Numbered from the stretch's first letter, positions 47,987 through 57,559 are shown. The stretch: DNA of 64,000 bases from Psychromonas sp. CNPT3 (GCF_000153405.2 NC_020802.1:2871883-2935882); one strand, 5' to 3'. Notes: a model not told the origin generated them from the sequence alone. Numbers and translations: made by a program.

Positions 47987-48033
47987 GTTTCATTTAGAAC
48001 CACGATATAAATTAAAACGTTTCCAAATGAAAC
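47987..48033. promoter_or_regulatory. Paired DhaR-type operators between gldA and dhaK
   Basis: GTTTCATTTAGAACC at 47987-48001 (right arm worn) and GTTTCCAAATGAAAC at 48019-48033 (one mismatch) have centres 32 bp apart. They lie 90-130 bp before dhaK and 220-265 bp before gldA, so they could control both. Confidence 0.75.
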
Positions 48034-48118
48034 ATTTAACCTAATATTTACAACTTGCCCGACGACACAGATACTGTCATCTATCCCTCTTTAACGATGC
48101 GTCATAAAAAGGTTTGTA

Positions 48119-49180
48119 ATGAAAAAGTTTATTAATAAAGTCGAAGATATTGTGACAGAACAACTTGAAGGTCTTTATTTAGCTCATCCCGACTTAAAGG
48201 TATCAACCCACCCTCGTTATATCTGGCGCGATAATAATAATCACGTTGCGCTTATTGCAGGTGGTGGTAATGGTCATGAACCCATGCACGCAGGTTATAT
48301 TGGCAAAGGTATGCTTACGGGGGCTTGCCCGGGCGAAGTGTTTACCTCGCCAACCCCCGATCAAATGTACGAATGTGGCCAACAACTTGATAATGGTCAT
48401 GGGATCCTCTTTTTTATTAAAAACTACACCAGCGATGTACTCAATTTTGAAACCGCGGTTGAAATGTTGCATTTTGATGGTGTGAAAGTGGGCGCGGTGC
48501 TTATTGATGATGATGTCGCAGTTAAAGACAGCTTATATACCTCCGGCCGCCGAGGCGTTGCAGGTACCGTGATCATTGAAAAAGTGGTGGGAGCTGCCGC
48601 TGAGCAAGGATATGATTTAACGCAGTGTGAATTATTAGCGAGGCGTATTAATAATGGTACACGAACTTTTGGGGTTGCCTTAACCGCTTGTACGGTTCCT
48701 GCTACGGGAAGCCCCTCTTTTATACTCGCTGATAATGAAATCGAATTTGGGGTGGGTATTCATGGGGAATCGGGTATTGAACGACGTCAATATACAGATC
48801 TTAATTCTCTGGTTGAACAGATGCTTCAGCAGATCATAAATAGCCCTCTTTATACGCGTGAAATTAGAGAATGGGATCGTATGCTTGGGGTGTGGCAAGA
48901 GCATCAAGTAACTAGCGAACCTTTTTCAAGTGACGATCAATACATTGTATTAGTCAATGGACTTGGTGCAACACCGAATGCTGAATTATATGGCGTATTT
49001 CGCTGTTTACACCAATCTTGTCAGCAACATTCTATCAATATAACACGCAACCTGATCGGAAATTATTGTACCTCTTTGGATATGGAAGGCTTTTCAATCA
49101 CCTTTGTAAAAGTAGATAAAGAGATATTGACGCTATGGGATGCGCCAGTCAATACACCGGCTTTACGTTGGGGATGCTAG
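48119..49180 (+). CDS. dhaK: Dihydroxyacetone kinase subunit DhaK (split type)
   Basis: This 353-residue protein is very like E. coli DhaK (356): GGGNGHEPMHAGYIGKGML, TGACPGEVFTSPTPDQ, the DHA-binding His215 in FGVGIHGESGIE, and a C terminus ending DAPVNTPALRWGC. E. coli DhaK needs DhaL-ADP recharged by the PTS protein DhaM. No dhaM is in this window, so either it is elsewhere or this pair uses ATP directly. It is followed without gap by dhaL. Confidence 0.95.
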   Translation: MKKFINKVEDIVTEQLEGLYLAHPDLKVSTHPRYIWRDNNNHVALIAGGGNGHEPMHAGYIGKGMLTGACPGEVFTSPTPDQMYECGQQLDNGHGILFFIKNYTSDVLNFETAVEMLHFDGVKVGAVLIDDDVAVKDSLYTSGRRGVAGTVIIEKVVGAAAEQGYDLTQCELLARRINNGTRTFGVALTACTVPATGSPSFILADNEIEFGVGIHGESGIERRQYTDLNSLVEQMLQQIINSPLYTREIREWDRMLGVWQEHQVTSEPFSSDDQYIVLVNGLGATPNAELYGVFRCLHQSCQQHSINITRNLIGNYCTSLDMEGFSITFVKVDKEILTLWDAPVNTPALRWGC

Positions 49181-49825
49181 ATGAATAATGAAACTATCAG
49201 CAAAGAACAACTACTGGCTTGGCTTTTCTATTGCGCGCAAAGTTTTAACAAAGAGTGTCTGTTTTTAACGCAACTCGATACAGATATTGGCGATGCCGAT
49301 CATGGTATTAATATGAAGCGTGGTTTCGATCGCGTTGCAGATAAACTATCCGGATTAGAAAAACAACAAATAAGCGATATACTAAAAACAACGGGCATGA
49401 TCTTATCCTTCAGTATTGGTGGCGCAAGTGGTCCTTTGTATAGCAGCTTTTTTATGCGTGCATCACAAGCGGTCATTAATAAAGAAAAGCTTAACTTAGA
49501 AGATTTACTCTGCATGTTAAGTGCAGGTCTGGACGGCATTATTGAGCGAGGCAGGGCCCAACCCGGTGATAAAACGCTGTGTGATGTTTGGTGGCCAGCT
49601 ATCGACGCAGGCCAACAAGCTCTTGATAACAATTTACCCTTAAATATCGCATTACAAAACATCTGCCAACGTGCAGAAGAAGCCGTCACCCGCACGATTG
49701 AAATGCAAGCTAAAAAAGGCATAGCAAGTTACTTAGGCGCCCGTAGTGTGGGTTACCAAGATCCGGGAGCAACCTCGACGCTGTTAATCTTAAAAGCACT
49801 GAAAAAAGCACAATTAGAAAGCTAA
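49181..49825 (+). CDS. dhaL: Dihydroxyacetone kinase subunit DhaL
   Basis: This 214-residue all-helical nucleotide-binding subunit carries DTDIGDADHGINM, whose aspartates bind Mg2+, plus GGASGPLYSSFFMRA, RAQPGDKTLCDVW and YLGARSVGYQDPGA, all as in E. coli DhaL (210). It begins at the base after the dhaK stop. It phosphorylates DHA bound on DhaK. The absence of a neighbouring dhaM is unusual for this subtype. Confidence 0.95.
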   Translation: MNNETISKEQLLAWLFYCAQSFNKECLFLTQLDTDIGDADHGINMKRGFDRVADKLSGLEKQQISDILKTTGMILSFSIGGASGPLYSSFFMRASQAVINKEKLNLEDLLCMLSAGLDGIIERGRAQPGDKTLCDVWWPAIDAGQQALDNNLPLNIALQNICQRAEEAVTRTIEMQAKKGIASYLGARSVGYQDPGATSTLLILKALKKAQLES

Positions 49826-49889
49826 GCACCTTTTAAACCAAGGTAATAATGCCAATTCAACTAGAATAATGACCTATAAATCATAAAAA

Positions 49890-49912
49890 ATATGGGTGTT
49901 AAACACCCATAT
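49890..49912. terminator. Terminator between dhaL and the PHP gene
   Basis: ATATGGGTGTT and AACACCCATAT form an 11-bp stem with a one-base centre. On the minus strand it is followed by six T. Confidence 0.8.
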
Positions 49913-49923
49913 GAACATTAATA

Positions 49924-51405
49924 TTAGTTTTTATATTTAGAGGGTTTCGTTGCGAGAGGCTCTCTGTTATGCTCTACACGCACCATTAATTCACTCCATG
50001 TAGCCACTAACGGCTCTTTAAATAAACGATGTGTCCCGTTATAAATAGGATTTATCACGCCTTCAAATTCACCACGACACGCAACTTTTCCATCGATACA
50101 CTCACCACGACGAATATCGAAACGTACCCATGCATGCTCGCTCATATCAAACTGAATATGCAACGATTTAGTGGAGAGCGGATAATAAGCCACTATTTTC
50201 CCATCGATAAAACATTCGGCGTAATAGGCGATAGATTCATCTTTTACGGCCAGCATAAAATCAATACATTCATTGCCCACATCCTGTCCGGGCAAAAAAT
50301 CACCATTATTGATAGTAAAATCTAACTGGCATTGACGCTCTAGGTAGACATTACCACTACGTAACCCATTAATAATGGCATTACCACTTAACCCTTGTGC
50401 ATAGACAAAAGTAGCAGGATCGCCATAAATAGAAGGTACAGTTGCATTGGCGTAACGCTCATGTGGTTCAAGGTGTGAATCACTGCCCCCTACCGCTGCA
50501 ATACAATGTCCTGACTTCCATATCTCTGTAAATATTTCTAATGCTTCTTCTGTGGCTTTTGGAGAGGTGGGCCAAGTAGGATCACAACAAACCTCTAATG
50601 TATTAATATTGGTTAATAACATTTCACTATAAACCCAATGCCAAGGTTTCATGGCAGGATGATTAACGCTGATATTACACGGCTCTCCATCGCCTAATGT
50701 CAGCCCTTGCTCAATCAACGCACTGGCACGGTAATCGGCATTAAACATATTTAAACCGCGACGGGCCCCGTGAACATTAAAATGCCCTTTACCCGTTGTT
50801 ATCTCAAGACTGGGGAGAATTAATGTGTTTTTTAAAATAGGTAATTCAGGATGACAAATATTGTGATCTGTTAAAAAGAAAAAATCGAGGCCTTGTTGCT
50901 CAACAATCTCACCCGCCGCTTCTAAACTATTATTACCATCCGAAAGTTGCGAGTGTGCATGTAAATCGCCTTTATACCAAGCTGCACCCGCACGTTTTTG
51001 TTTATCATAATCAAAAACAATCTGATTGTCTTTTGTACAAGATAACTCTGTGGCTACTTGTAATGATTTTTCAGGCACATTAAAATTAACTTCAACAGCA
51101 TAAGACATCGCCTTAGGGTTGCGGTTCTCACCTTCCAGATTATAAATCTGTAATTGCCAATCTCCCTCTGGGATCTCTCCCGAAAAACCACCTAATGAAG
51201 CACAATCTTTACTGATCACTACGTCGGTATTACGTTTTTCAAACATTAAATTTGCACGCAATTTTTTATTACTATCATACAGATAAGCGTATAAGAGACC
51301 TTTTTTGACTGTGGTGCCAGTTAACTCAATTGAATGCGTATGAGCGGGCACATTAAACGTAAGAATACGATGGCCAAAGGTTAATTCGTCAGAAAATGTA
51401 AACAT
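49924..51405 (-). CDS. PHP-domain phosphoesterase, CehA/McbA-like
   Basis: The protein has 493 residues. An N-terminal beta-sandwich region (~1-140) is followed by a PHP metallo-hydrolase domain with motifs YKGDLHAHSQLSDG, FLTDHNICH, NVHGARRG, SVNHPA and GGSDSH. These supply the metal-binding His and Asp residues. CehA/McbA-type proteins hydrolyse ester or phosphodiester bonds, but the substrate here is unknown. There is no signal peptide, so it is cytoplasmic. It follows the MFS transporter gene on the same strand, and DhaR-type boxes lie upstream of that gene. The proposed role, cleaving an imported glycerol- or DHA-containing compound, is inference. The start follows AAGGAT. Confidence 0.8.
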   Translation of the reverse strand: MFTFSDELTFGHRILTFNVPAHTHSIELTGTTVKKGLLYAYLYDSNKKLRANLMFEKRNTDVVISKDCASLGGFSGEIPEGDWQLQIYNLEGENRNPKAMSYAVEVNFNVPEKSLQVATELSCTKDNQIVFDYDKQKRAGAAWYKGDLHAHSQLSDGNNSLEAAGEIVEQQGLDFFFLTDHNICHPELPILKNTLILPSLEITTGKGHFNVHGARRGLNMFNADYRASALIEQGLTLGDGEPCNISVNHPAMKPWHWVYSEMLLTNINTLEVCCDPTWPTSPKATEEALEIFTEIWKSGHCIAAVGGSDSHLEPHERYANATVPSIYGDPATFVYAQGLSGNAIINGLRSGNVYLERQCQLDFTINNGDFLPGQDVGNECIDFMLAVKDESIAYYAECFIDGKIVAYYPLSTKSLHIQFDMSEHAWVRFDIRRGECIDGKVACRGEFEGVINPIYNGTHRLFKEPLVATWSELMVRVEHNREPLATKPSKYKN

Positions 51406-51539
51406 GATAAATCCTTACTCGTCACAGGTGAAATGGCCATTACAAGTGGCCATCTGTTATTTGAGGGTAGTTCCATTATTTTTTTGTAAAAAGGCTAATG
51501 AAAATGACTTATAACGTAGCAAGTCACTTCCATATAAAA

Positions 51540-51564
51540 TACCCGTTATCGTTGATAACGGGTA
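51540..51564 (-). terminator. Hairpin between MFS and PHP genes
   Basis: TACCCGTTATC, a three-base loop and GATAACGGGTA lie just after the MFS stop. On the minus strand TTTT follows. It may stop part of the transcripts before the PHP gene, or act as an RNA-stabilising hairpin. Confidence 0.7.
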
Positions 51565-51568
51565 AATA

Positions 51569-52870
51569 CTACTCTGACTCTGTTGTGGCCAGTTCCGGTT
51601 GTTGATCTGCTAATGCTTGTTTCTTTTTCAATAACAGTAGAAGAATAGAAAATACCATACCGACGAGTGAAACAATCGCACCAATGGCAAATATCATTTC
51701 ATACGCTTCAATAGCAGGATAATTATCGATGATCCAACCGTTTAAGGTATATGCCCAAAAGATAGAAGCGTAAGCGGCAAACGATCCGACACTCATAGCT
51801 GCACCGCTGTATTTTTTAGGGACACCTGATTCTGCAATGGGGGCCAGAATGATACTTTTTGCCAAAAATGAGCTGAAAGAGAAACACACTAACAACACCA
51901 TGTTTATCATCAACATATCTGCAGATTTAGGCAACATGATGGTAATGGCAAGACACGTTGCGGTGAGCGCAAGCGCCACTAGCATCATTTTTATGGATGA
52001 CTTGAAAATAAAGTCCGCAATAAAACCACTCACCAATCCGGCGAGGATCCCCATGGCAGCAGTATTGACGATACCAAAGAAAGCAGCTTGAGTGGTGGTT
52101 AAACCAAATACCGCTTGTAGATATGGCACCGTGTAAATAAGGGTAATATAAGTCCAATATACGGTTAAAGAAGTTAACGCGGCAAGCCATAGTGTCGGCA
52201 TTTTAAATACATACGCCAGACCTTTTAACGCTTCTTTATTTTTGTTTTGTCCCGCTTCAACATCAAACTCATTGTTCGGCACAAATTTCCATACACAAAA
52301 AATCATAGGTAAAATAAGCAAGGTATAAAATACAATCGCACCTTGGAAGACTAAAATAGATCCCCCTAAAAGAGCCATCACTGCAATAACACCGGCATTC
52401 ATTCCCATTTCAGCACCACGACGTACCGATTCAAGTAGTCCAAATGCCATGCCTTTATTTTTATCACCCGACATTAATGTCACACCATTAAGTACCGCGG
52501 GCCAAAATATGGCATCTATCACGCCCCATAATCCTGCGATCACAACTAAGTAACTAAACCCAGGAGCAAAAATTATGATTGACATCAAACTTAAAAAACG
52601 CACAAACAAACTGATCATCAGAATGTTTTTTACTGGGAAACGGTTGTTGACCCACCCAGCAGGTATGTAGAAAAACATTGCGGATCCAATCAAGGTAAAT
52701 AACACCCCAATTTCTGTATTAGTAATGCTTAATACTTCCAATAACAAGTTATAAAATGTGCCTTTAAAAGCCTCAAAAGCAGAGTACATGATCTGCCCAG
52801 ACATCACTATCGATAGAAAGCCATAAAATTTCTTATTGGAAGTAAAACCAATTTTTTCTAATATTTTCAT
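51569..52870 (-). CDS. MFS transporter of the dha locus
   Basis: This 433-residue protein has twelve predicted helices, two six-helix halves joined by a polar loop (VPNNEFDVEAGQNKNKEALKG) near residue 210. It carries the MFS signature region GWVNNRFPVKNILM between helices 2 and 3. The charged C-terminal tail is cytoplasmic. No close family was recognised with certainty. Its place with the PHP phosphoesterase and the dha genes, behind two DhaR-type boxes, suggests import of glycerol, DHA or a derivative; this is inference. Confidence 0.85.
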   Translation of the reverse strand: MKILEKIGFTSNKKFYGFLSIVMSGQIMYSAFEAFKGTFYNLLLEVLSITNTEIGVLFTLIGSAMFFYIPAGWVNNRFPVKNILMISLFVRFLSLMSIIIFAPGFSYLVVIAGLWGVIDAIFWPAVLNGVTLMSGDKNKGMAFGLLESVRRGAEMGMNAGVIAVMALLGGSILVFQGAIVFYTLLILPMIFCVWKFVPNNEFDVEAGQNKNKEALKGLAYVFKMPTLWLAALTSLTVYWTYITLIYTVPYLQAVFGLTTTQAAFFGIVNTAAMGILAGLVSGFIADFIFKSSIKMMLVALALTATCLAITIMLPKSADMLMINMVLLVCFSFSSFLAKSIILAPIAESGVPKKYSGAAMSVGSFAAYASIFWAYTLNGWIIDNYPAIEAYEMIFAIGAIVSLVGMVFSILLLLLKKKQALADQQPELATTESE

Positions 52871-53146
52871 TGTGTATATCCATATATAGGTTAGCGTTTT
52901 ATCGCAAGCAGAAGGAGCGCGTACTCATCTGCCATAAGCTAGCAATACTCACATTTTTAATCATTTAATCTTAATGTTGGTATTACAACGGTTGAGGGTA
53001 CGATAAACACAATTGACACAAAGGTAACGATCTACTAGATAATGGTGACATTATTCTTGAAGAGGTGCACAACGCTCCCCGTAAACATACTCAGAAAATC
53101 AACAAAGAAGGATAAGATCACACTATCAGAAAATGCTCACAGAAAC

Positions 53147-53193
53147 GTTTCAATTTGAAATATACAGCCAAGCAAAAGGTTTCAAGGTGAAAC
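53147..53193. promoter_or_regulatory. Paired DhaR-type operators before the MFS gene
   Basis: GTTTCAATTTGAAAT at 53147-53161 and GTTTCAAGGTGAAAC at 53179-53193 have centres 32 bp apart. The second is a perfect palindrome. They lie about 280-320 bp before the MFS start, a longer distance than at the other units, and 54 bp after the dhaR stop. Confidence 0.8.
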
Positions 53194-53257
53194 CATTGTG
53201 AAGATAAACGGTCATTATTGCCCCATTTACCATCTCGCTTGCTGTTATTTTTAGCTA

Positions 53258-55201
53258 TCAGTCATTTATTTTTGGGGATATTTGATATTTTTTTAATTTA
53301 CGCCACAAGGTTGTGCGTCCAATTTGTAATGCCGTCGCGATTTCATTCACTCGCCCATCAAAATGATCCCAAGCCTGTTGAATCGCTTGTTTCTCGATCG
53401 CTTCAAGGCTTTGAATATAACCTTTAGCAGATAACTCCCCTTTAATTGGCTCTTCCAATAATTGACTTGGAAAGTCATCAATAGTGATTAAATCTCCAGA
53501 GCGATTTAATACTATTTTTTCTATTTTATTTTGCAATTCAGAAAGGTTACCAGGCCATGAATAATGAAGCAGTAGTTGTAATGCTTCATCTGTAATCGAC
53601 AGACTCGTCTTGTAACGCTTTTCTAAACGTAGAAGTTGACGATGTACTAACTCAACAATATCTTCTTGGCGGTGCCTTAGAGAGGGGATGTTGAGCTCAA
53701 CAGCACTGATCGCATAATAAAGGTGACGTCTAAAAGTACCTTGGTTAACATACTGCTCTAGATCTGCACTGGTAGAGGTGATCAATTGGAAATTAACGGG
53801 GATCATACGATTACTACTGGTACGCATGAACAGGTTGTTTTTTAGCATCTGCAACAAAGCAGACTGTACTTCGGAGCTCAGAAACTCCACCTGTTCTAAA
53901 TAAATCGTCCCTCCATTTGCTAATTCAAATTTTGATAATTTTCCCTCACCTTCATCACACCCGAGTAACTCTCGCACCATATTTTCAGCTTGAATAACTT
54001 TACAATTAACAATGATAAAAGGGCCTTTACTATTGTCACTAAGGTGGTGCATCGCTTGTGCAATTTTATTTTTTCCGACGCCATCTTCACCGCGTAATAA
54101 AATAGGATTTTTTGTTTTAGCCGCTCTTTTGGCAATCGTTTGCACTTTTTTCATTTTTTTAGAGTGAGTCACTAAGGAATCAAAACTAAGCTCAACATTG
54201 TTATCAATATTACGCTGAGCAAAACGGCGAATCGTTTCAAGTGGATGAATAAAAAAGAGAAAACCCGCATTAGAAAGGGGTCTTAAAGTGACTAACGCCT
54301 CTATAAATTCACCTTGGCATTCAAAGGTAATTTCCAGATGAGAAAGCTTTTCTCTGTTTTTTATACCTTGCTTAATAACAGGAGGTAACATGATGATTTT
54401 ATGTAATAACGAGCCAATAATATGTTCTTTTTTTAACTTAAATTTACTGGCTGCTTGATCGTTCATTAAGGTAATACGCAGATCTTTATCCCAAGCAATA
54501 ATGCCATCATCCATACATTCTAATACCGCATTGCGCTGGTTTAAAATTAGATTTGAATCAGATAAGCTATTCTCTAACTGCACTAAACTACTGACTTCTT
54601 TGGCACAAGAGGTGATTAAAGCGGCATCGGACGGCTGATAATTTTCCATATCAGTAAATAATAAAAGACAAGCTTTAAGGCGCCCATCAATATCAAAAAC
54701 AGGCGCCGCATGACAACCATAACCATGCAGGTTTTGATTAAAATGTTGCGCTGAAAAAACGGTTTCTGGCTGATGAGTATGCAGGCTAAGGCTGACTGCA
54801 TTAGTACCCACTCGCCCTTCAGTCCAAAATGCACCGAGTTTAAATCCAAGTTGCTTTGCTTGTTCAATGCTTTTCTCTGAGCCTAAAATTGCGAGACTAC
54901 ACCCCGTTGCATCGGTCACAAATAAGGCACAATCTTTGGGCTCTAACATACGATAAGCATCTTCTAATACCGTTTCAGAAATAGCGACTATTTCATTATT
55001 ACGATGCACAAATGAGCGCAATGTATTACCTGATGCAACATTGGGTTTATGCCATTCATAAGCAGAGCATTGACGTATGCAGCGATCCCAAGAGTCATGA
55101 ATTGGAGAATGAGTAAATTCAGGAGAAACCCAACGGTGCTTTTGGAAAAACTTCCAGCACGTGAATACACTTTCAACATTAAAAGGACTACTATTTGGCA
55201 T
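53258..55201 (-). CDS. dhaR: DhaR-type regulator with degenerate AAA+ domain
   Basis: The protein has 647 residues: an N-terminal GAF-type sensor (~60-200, FVTDATGCSLAILG, FWTEGRVGTNA), a PAS-like domain (~215-310), an AAA+ domain, and a C-terminal Fis helix-turn-helix (VNEIATALQIGRTTLWRKLKKY). The AAA+ part is worn: Walker A is GEDGVGKN, Walker B is GTIYLEQVE, and the GAFTGA sigma-54 loop is missing. This fits E. coli DhaR, which acts at sigma-70 promoters. It probably senses DHA status through DhaK/DhaL binding, as in E. coli. A GTTTCA palindrome 70-85 bp upstream suggests autoregulation. No good ribosome site was seen before the ATG. Confidence 0.9.
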   Translation of the reverse strand: MPNSSPFNVESVFTCWKFFQKHRWVSPEFTHSPIHDSWDRCIRQCSAYEWHKPNVASGNTLRSFVHRNNEIVAISETVLEDAYRMLEPKDCALFVTDATGCSLAILGSEKSIEQAKQLGFKLGAFWTEGRVGTNAVSLSLHTHQPETVFSAQHFNQNLHGYGCHAAPVFDIDGRLKACLLLFTDMENYQPSDAALITSCAKEVSSLVQLENSLSDSNLILNQRNAVLECMDDGIIAWDKDLRITLMNDQAASKFKLKKEHIIGSLLHKIIMLPPVIKQGIKNREKLSHLEITFECQGEFIEALVTLRPLSNAGFLFFIHPLETIRRFAQRNIDNNVELSFDSLVTHSKKMKKVQTIAKRAAKTKNPILLRGEDGVGKNKIAQAMHHLSDNSKGPFIIVNCKVIQAENMVRELLGCDEGEGKLSKFELANGGTIYLEQVEFLSSEVQSALLQMLKNNLFMRTSSNRMIPVNFQLITSTSADLEQYVNQGTFRRHLYYAISAVELNIPSLRHRQEDIVELVHRQLLRLEKRYKTSLSITDEALQLLLHYSWPGNLSELQNKIEKIVLNRSGDLITIDDFPSQLLEEPIKGELSAKGYIQSLEAIEKQAIQQAWDHFDGRVNEIATALQIGRTTLWRKLKKYQISPKIND

Positions 55202-55679
55202 AATTTAAACTGCGTAATGGAAAACATGCTATAAACGTACTATGCAGCAAGTTCAACATCAAGACATTTTAGTTTCATTTTGAATCAATAGTGAGCACTA
55301 ATTGGCTTAGTATTTATTGTTCATCTAAAACGTAGAGCCGAGTATATTCATTGTCTATCGATTGCTTCACTTGCTTACCCCCTAGAATTCCATTAACGAA
55401 TTTAACTATTTAGCAGCATTTGAAATATTTGTTAATGACGCTTTTCAGCATAAAGTTAAAGTTATCGCATGCTCTCTCTTTTACTATTAGTTAGCGCTCA
55501 ATTTCAAATGACATTATCCCTCCAATACCATCATGCGGACGCGACGCTCTTATCTGACTTACAAGCCCAGTTGCCATGAAATATAAGAGGCATTCGCGCA
55601 GCGACGATATATCGAGAGGTTACTTTTAAATTCTCCGTTTTTTTTGTTCCAATTTCGTTAAGTTAACAACAGCCACGTT
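55202..55679. other. Intergenic region dhaR/nrdA
   Basis: About 480 bases. It holds one DhaR-type box (55272-55286, GTTTCATTTTGAATC, one arm mismatched) near the dhaR promoter. No gene, tRNA or clear terminator for nrdA was recognised in the remainder. Confidence 0.5.
55272..55286. promoter_or_regulatory. Single DhaR-type operator before dhaR
   Basis: GTTTCATTTTGAATC keeps the 6-3-6 spacing with one mismatch in the right arm. Its centre is 78 bp before the dhaR ATG. No partner was found 32-34 bp away. Confidence 0.6.
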
Positions 55680-57353
55680 TTACCCTTCGCAGGCCTTACA
55701 GTTACTGCGCTGTTGATTCAGTTTTTGCGCCGCATTCATACTGTGCTGGTAATACAGCGATTTTATCCCCATCTTCCAAGCTGAAAGATAGAGTTGGTTG
55801 ATATCTTTCACGGGAGTGTCAGGATGTATCATAAGATTTAATGACTGACCTTGGTCAATATAGGTCTGCCGCGTCGAGGCTTGATCAATAATACTCATTT
55901 GGTCTATTTCAGGGAACGTTTTAAATACCTTTTTTTCTTCCTCGGTTAAGAAGTCTAAATGCTGCACTGAGCCATCATGATCTCGAATATCCAACCAAAC
56001 TTGTTTCGTATTAAAACCTTTTTCTTCTAATAATTTTTCTAAGAATGGATTTTTAATCGTCGTTTTAATTTTAGAGATATCTTTAACATAACAATTTGAC
56101 CATATAGGCTCAATGCCTTGCGACACTTGCCCAAGAATAAAGGCGGATGATGTCGTAGGAGCGATGGCATTGAGTGTTGCATTTCGACGCCCATAGCCTT
56201 CGAGAATACTCGGTTCACCGAATTTATCCGCCAAAGATGCAGACGCTTGATACGATTTTTGTTTAATAAGTTTGAATATTTCTAAATTTAACTTAGCGGC
56301 ATCTCGACCTTCCCAAGGGAGCATTTCTTGTTGCAACAAAGAATGCCAACCTAATACCCCCATTCCCAATGCACGATTACTTTTACAAAAATTATAAGCT
56401 TTCTCCATAAACAAGAAAACCAATTGATCGGCACGCTCATTTGAATCTCGATACTCTTCTAATTTATCTAAAAATTCTGTCACCACGGCATCTAGAAAAT
56501 AGATGAGCGTTTCAACGGCATCTGTATCTTTCCATTTTTCATAATGGAGTAAGTTAATTGAAGATAAAACACAAACAAATGACCATTTATCATGCGCCGG
56601 AAGCATAATTTCAGTACATAAATTACTCGCATTAATCTTTAGATCATGTTTTTTGTATGTATCTACCGTTTGATTATTCGCATTGTCAGAAAACAAAATG
56701 TATGGATAGCCCATTTCATTTCTACGTTGTATCACTTTCGCCCAAAGTACCCGCTTTTCCTTATCACCCTCTATCATTTTTTGTAACCAAGCATCTGTTA
56801 CCGTGATCCCATGAGTGAGATTTTGAATCACATTGCCTTCACTACCAATATCTAAAAATTCATTAGCGTCTTTATGTTCAATCGGTAAATATGCAGCGAA
56901 ACGCCCTCTTCTTACCGAGCCTTGACTGACCACATCAACCATTGTTTCAAACAGCTGCATAAAATGCGGTGCGCCTGATGAAACACCATTATTTTTGATC
57001 GTGGCCCCTCTATGACGTAAGTGCCCAAAATAAGCAGAGGTACCGCCTCCTAATTTTGACATCATGCCGACTTCTGCTTCAGTAAATAAAATATTACCTA
57101 TATCATCCGTAATACTAGAGCCGAAACAACTGACAGGTAAGCCACTGTCTTTACCGAAATTAGACCAAACAGGGGATGAAAGTGAATAAAATCCGGCTTC
57201 CATATAACCATAAAACTTGTCAGAAAAACCTTCCATGCCAAGTATTTTCTCTGCGCGATCTGCTATTTCACGAATACGCTCTTCAGCACTCTGCCCTTCA
57301 CTTAAATATCCGCCAGCCAAAAATTGACGGCTATGGGGTGTTAACCATTCCAT
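55680..57353 (-). CDS. nrdA: Ribonucleotide reductase large subunit without ATP-cone
   Basis: This 557-residue class I alpha subunit starts directly at the catalytic ten-stranded barrel (MEWLTPHSRQFLAGGYLSEG) and lacks the ~90-residue ATP-cone present in E. coli NrdA (761). Active-site features are VSCFGSS (first redox Cys), NLCTEIMLP (Asn, thiyl Cys and Glu), FVCVLSSINL (second redox Cys), the radical-transfer pair YY in SLYYQHSMN and the C-terminal NCKACEG relay cysteines. It reduces NDPs to dNDPs. A 161-bp repeat separates it from nrdB upstream. The start follows AAGGGAAAG. Confidence 0.94.
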   Translation of the reverse strand: MEWLTPHSRQFLAGGYLSEGQSAEERIREIADRAEKILGMEGFSDKFYGYMEAGFYSLSSPVWSNFGKDSGLPVSCFGSSITDDIGNILFTEAEVGMMSKLGGGTSAYFGHLRHRGATIKNNGVSSGAPHFMQLFETMVDVVSQGSVRRGRFAAYLPIEHKDANEFLDIGSEGNVIQNLTHGITVTDAWLQKMIEGDKEKRVLWAKVIQRRNEMGYPYILFSDNANNQTVDTYKKHDLKINASNLCTEIMLPAHDKWSFVCVLSSINLLHYEKWKDTDAVETLIYFLDAVVTEFLDKLEEYRDSNERADQLVFLFMEKAYNFCKSNRALGMGVLGWHSLLQQEMLPWEGRDAAKLNLEIFKLIKQKSYQASASLADKFGEPSILEGYGRRNATLNAIAPTTSSAFILGQVSQGIEPIWSNCYVKDISKIKTTIKNPFLEKLLEEKGFNTKQVWLDIRDHDGSVQHLDFLTEEEKKVFKTFPEIDQMSIIDQASTRQTYIDQGQSLNLMIHPDTPVKDINQLYLSAWKMGIKSLYYQHSMNAAQKLNQQRSNCKACEG

Positions 57354-57391
57354 ATCTTTCCCTTGAATAAATATTAATAATCCACTGACTT

Positions 57392-57552
57392 ATACCAAAG
57401 GAACTAAAAAGGTGATCCGTCTTGCTTGTTGAAATTATCCCTACCTGCGTTGTGAGTTTTGAAGTGAGAACAACTATCTCCTACAACTCACGCCTTGCTA
57501 GTGTTAATTTTTCCTGCGCAACACATGATCACTATATTAATTCCTTTGGTAT
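57392..57552 (+). repeat. 161-bp inverted-repeat element, copy 4 (between nrdB and nrdA)
   Basis: Both ends are intact (ATACCAAAGGAACTAA and TTAATTCCTTTGGTAT) and it is nearly identical to copy 2. It begins 39 bp before nrdA and ends eight bases from the nrdB stop, so it lies wholly inside the operon and is transcribed. Confidence 0.93.
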
Positions 57553-57559
57553 TACATGC

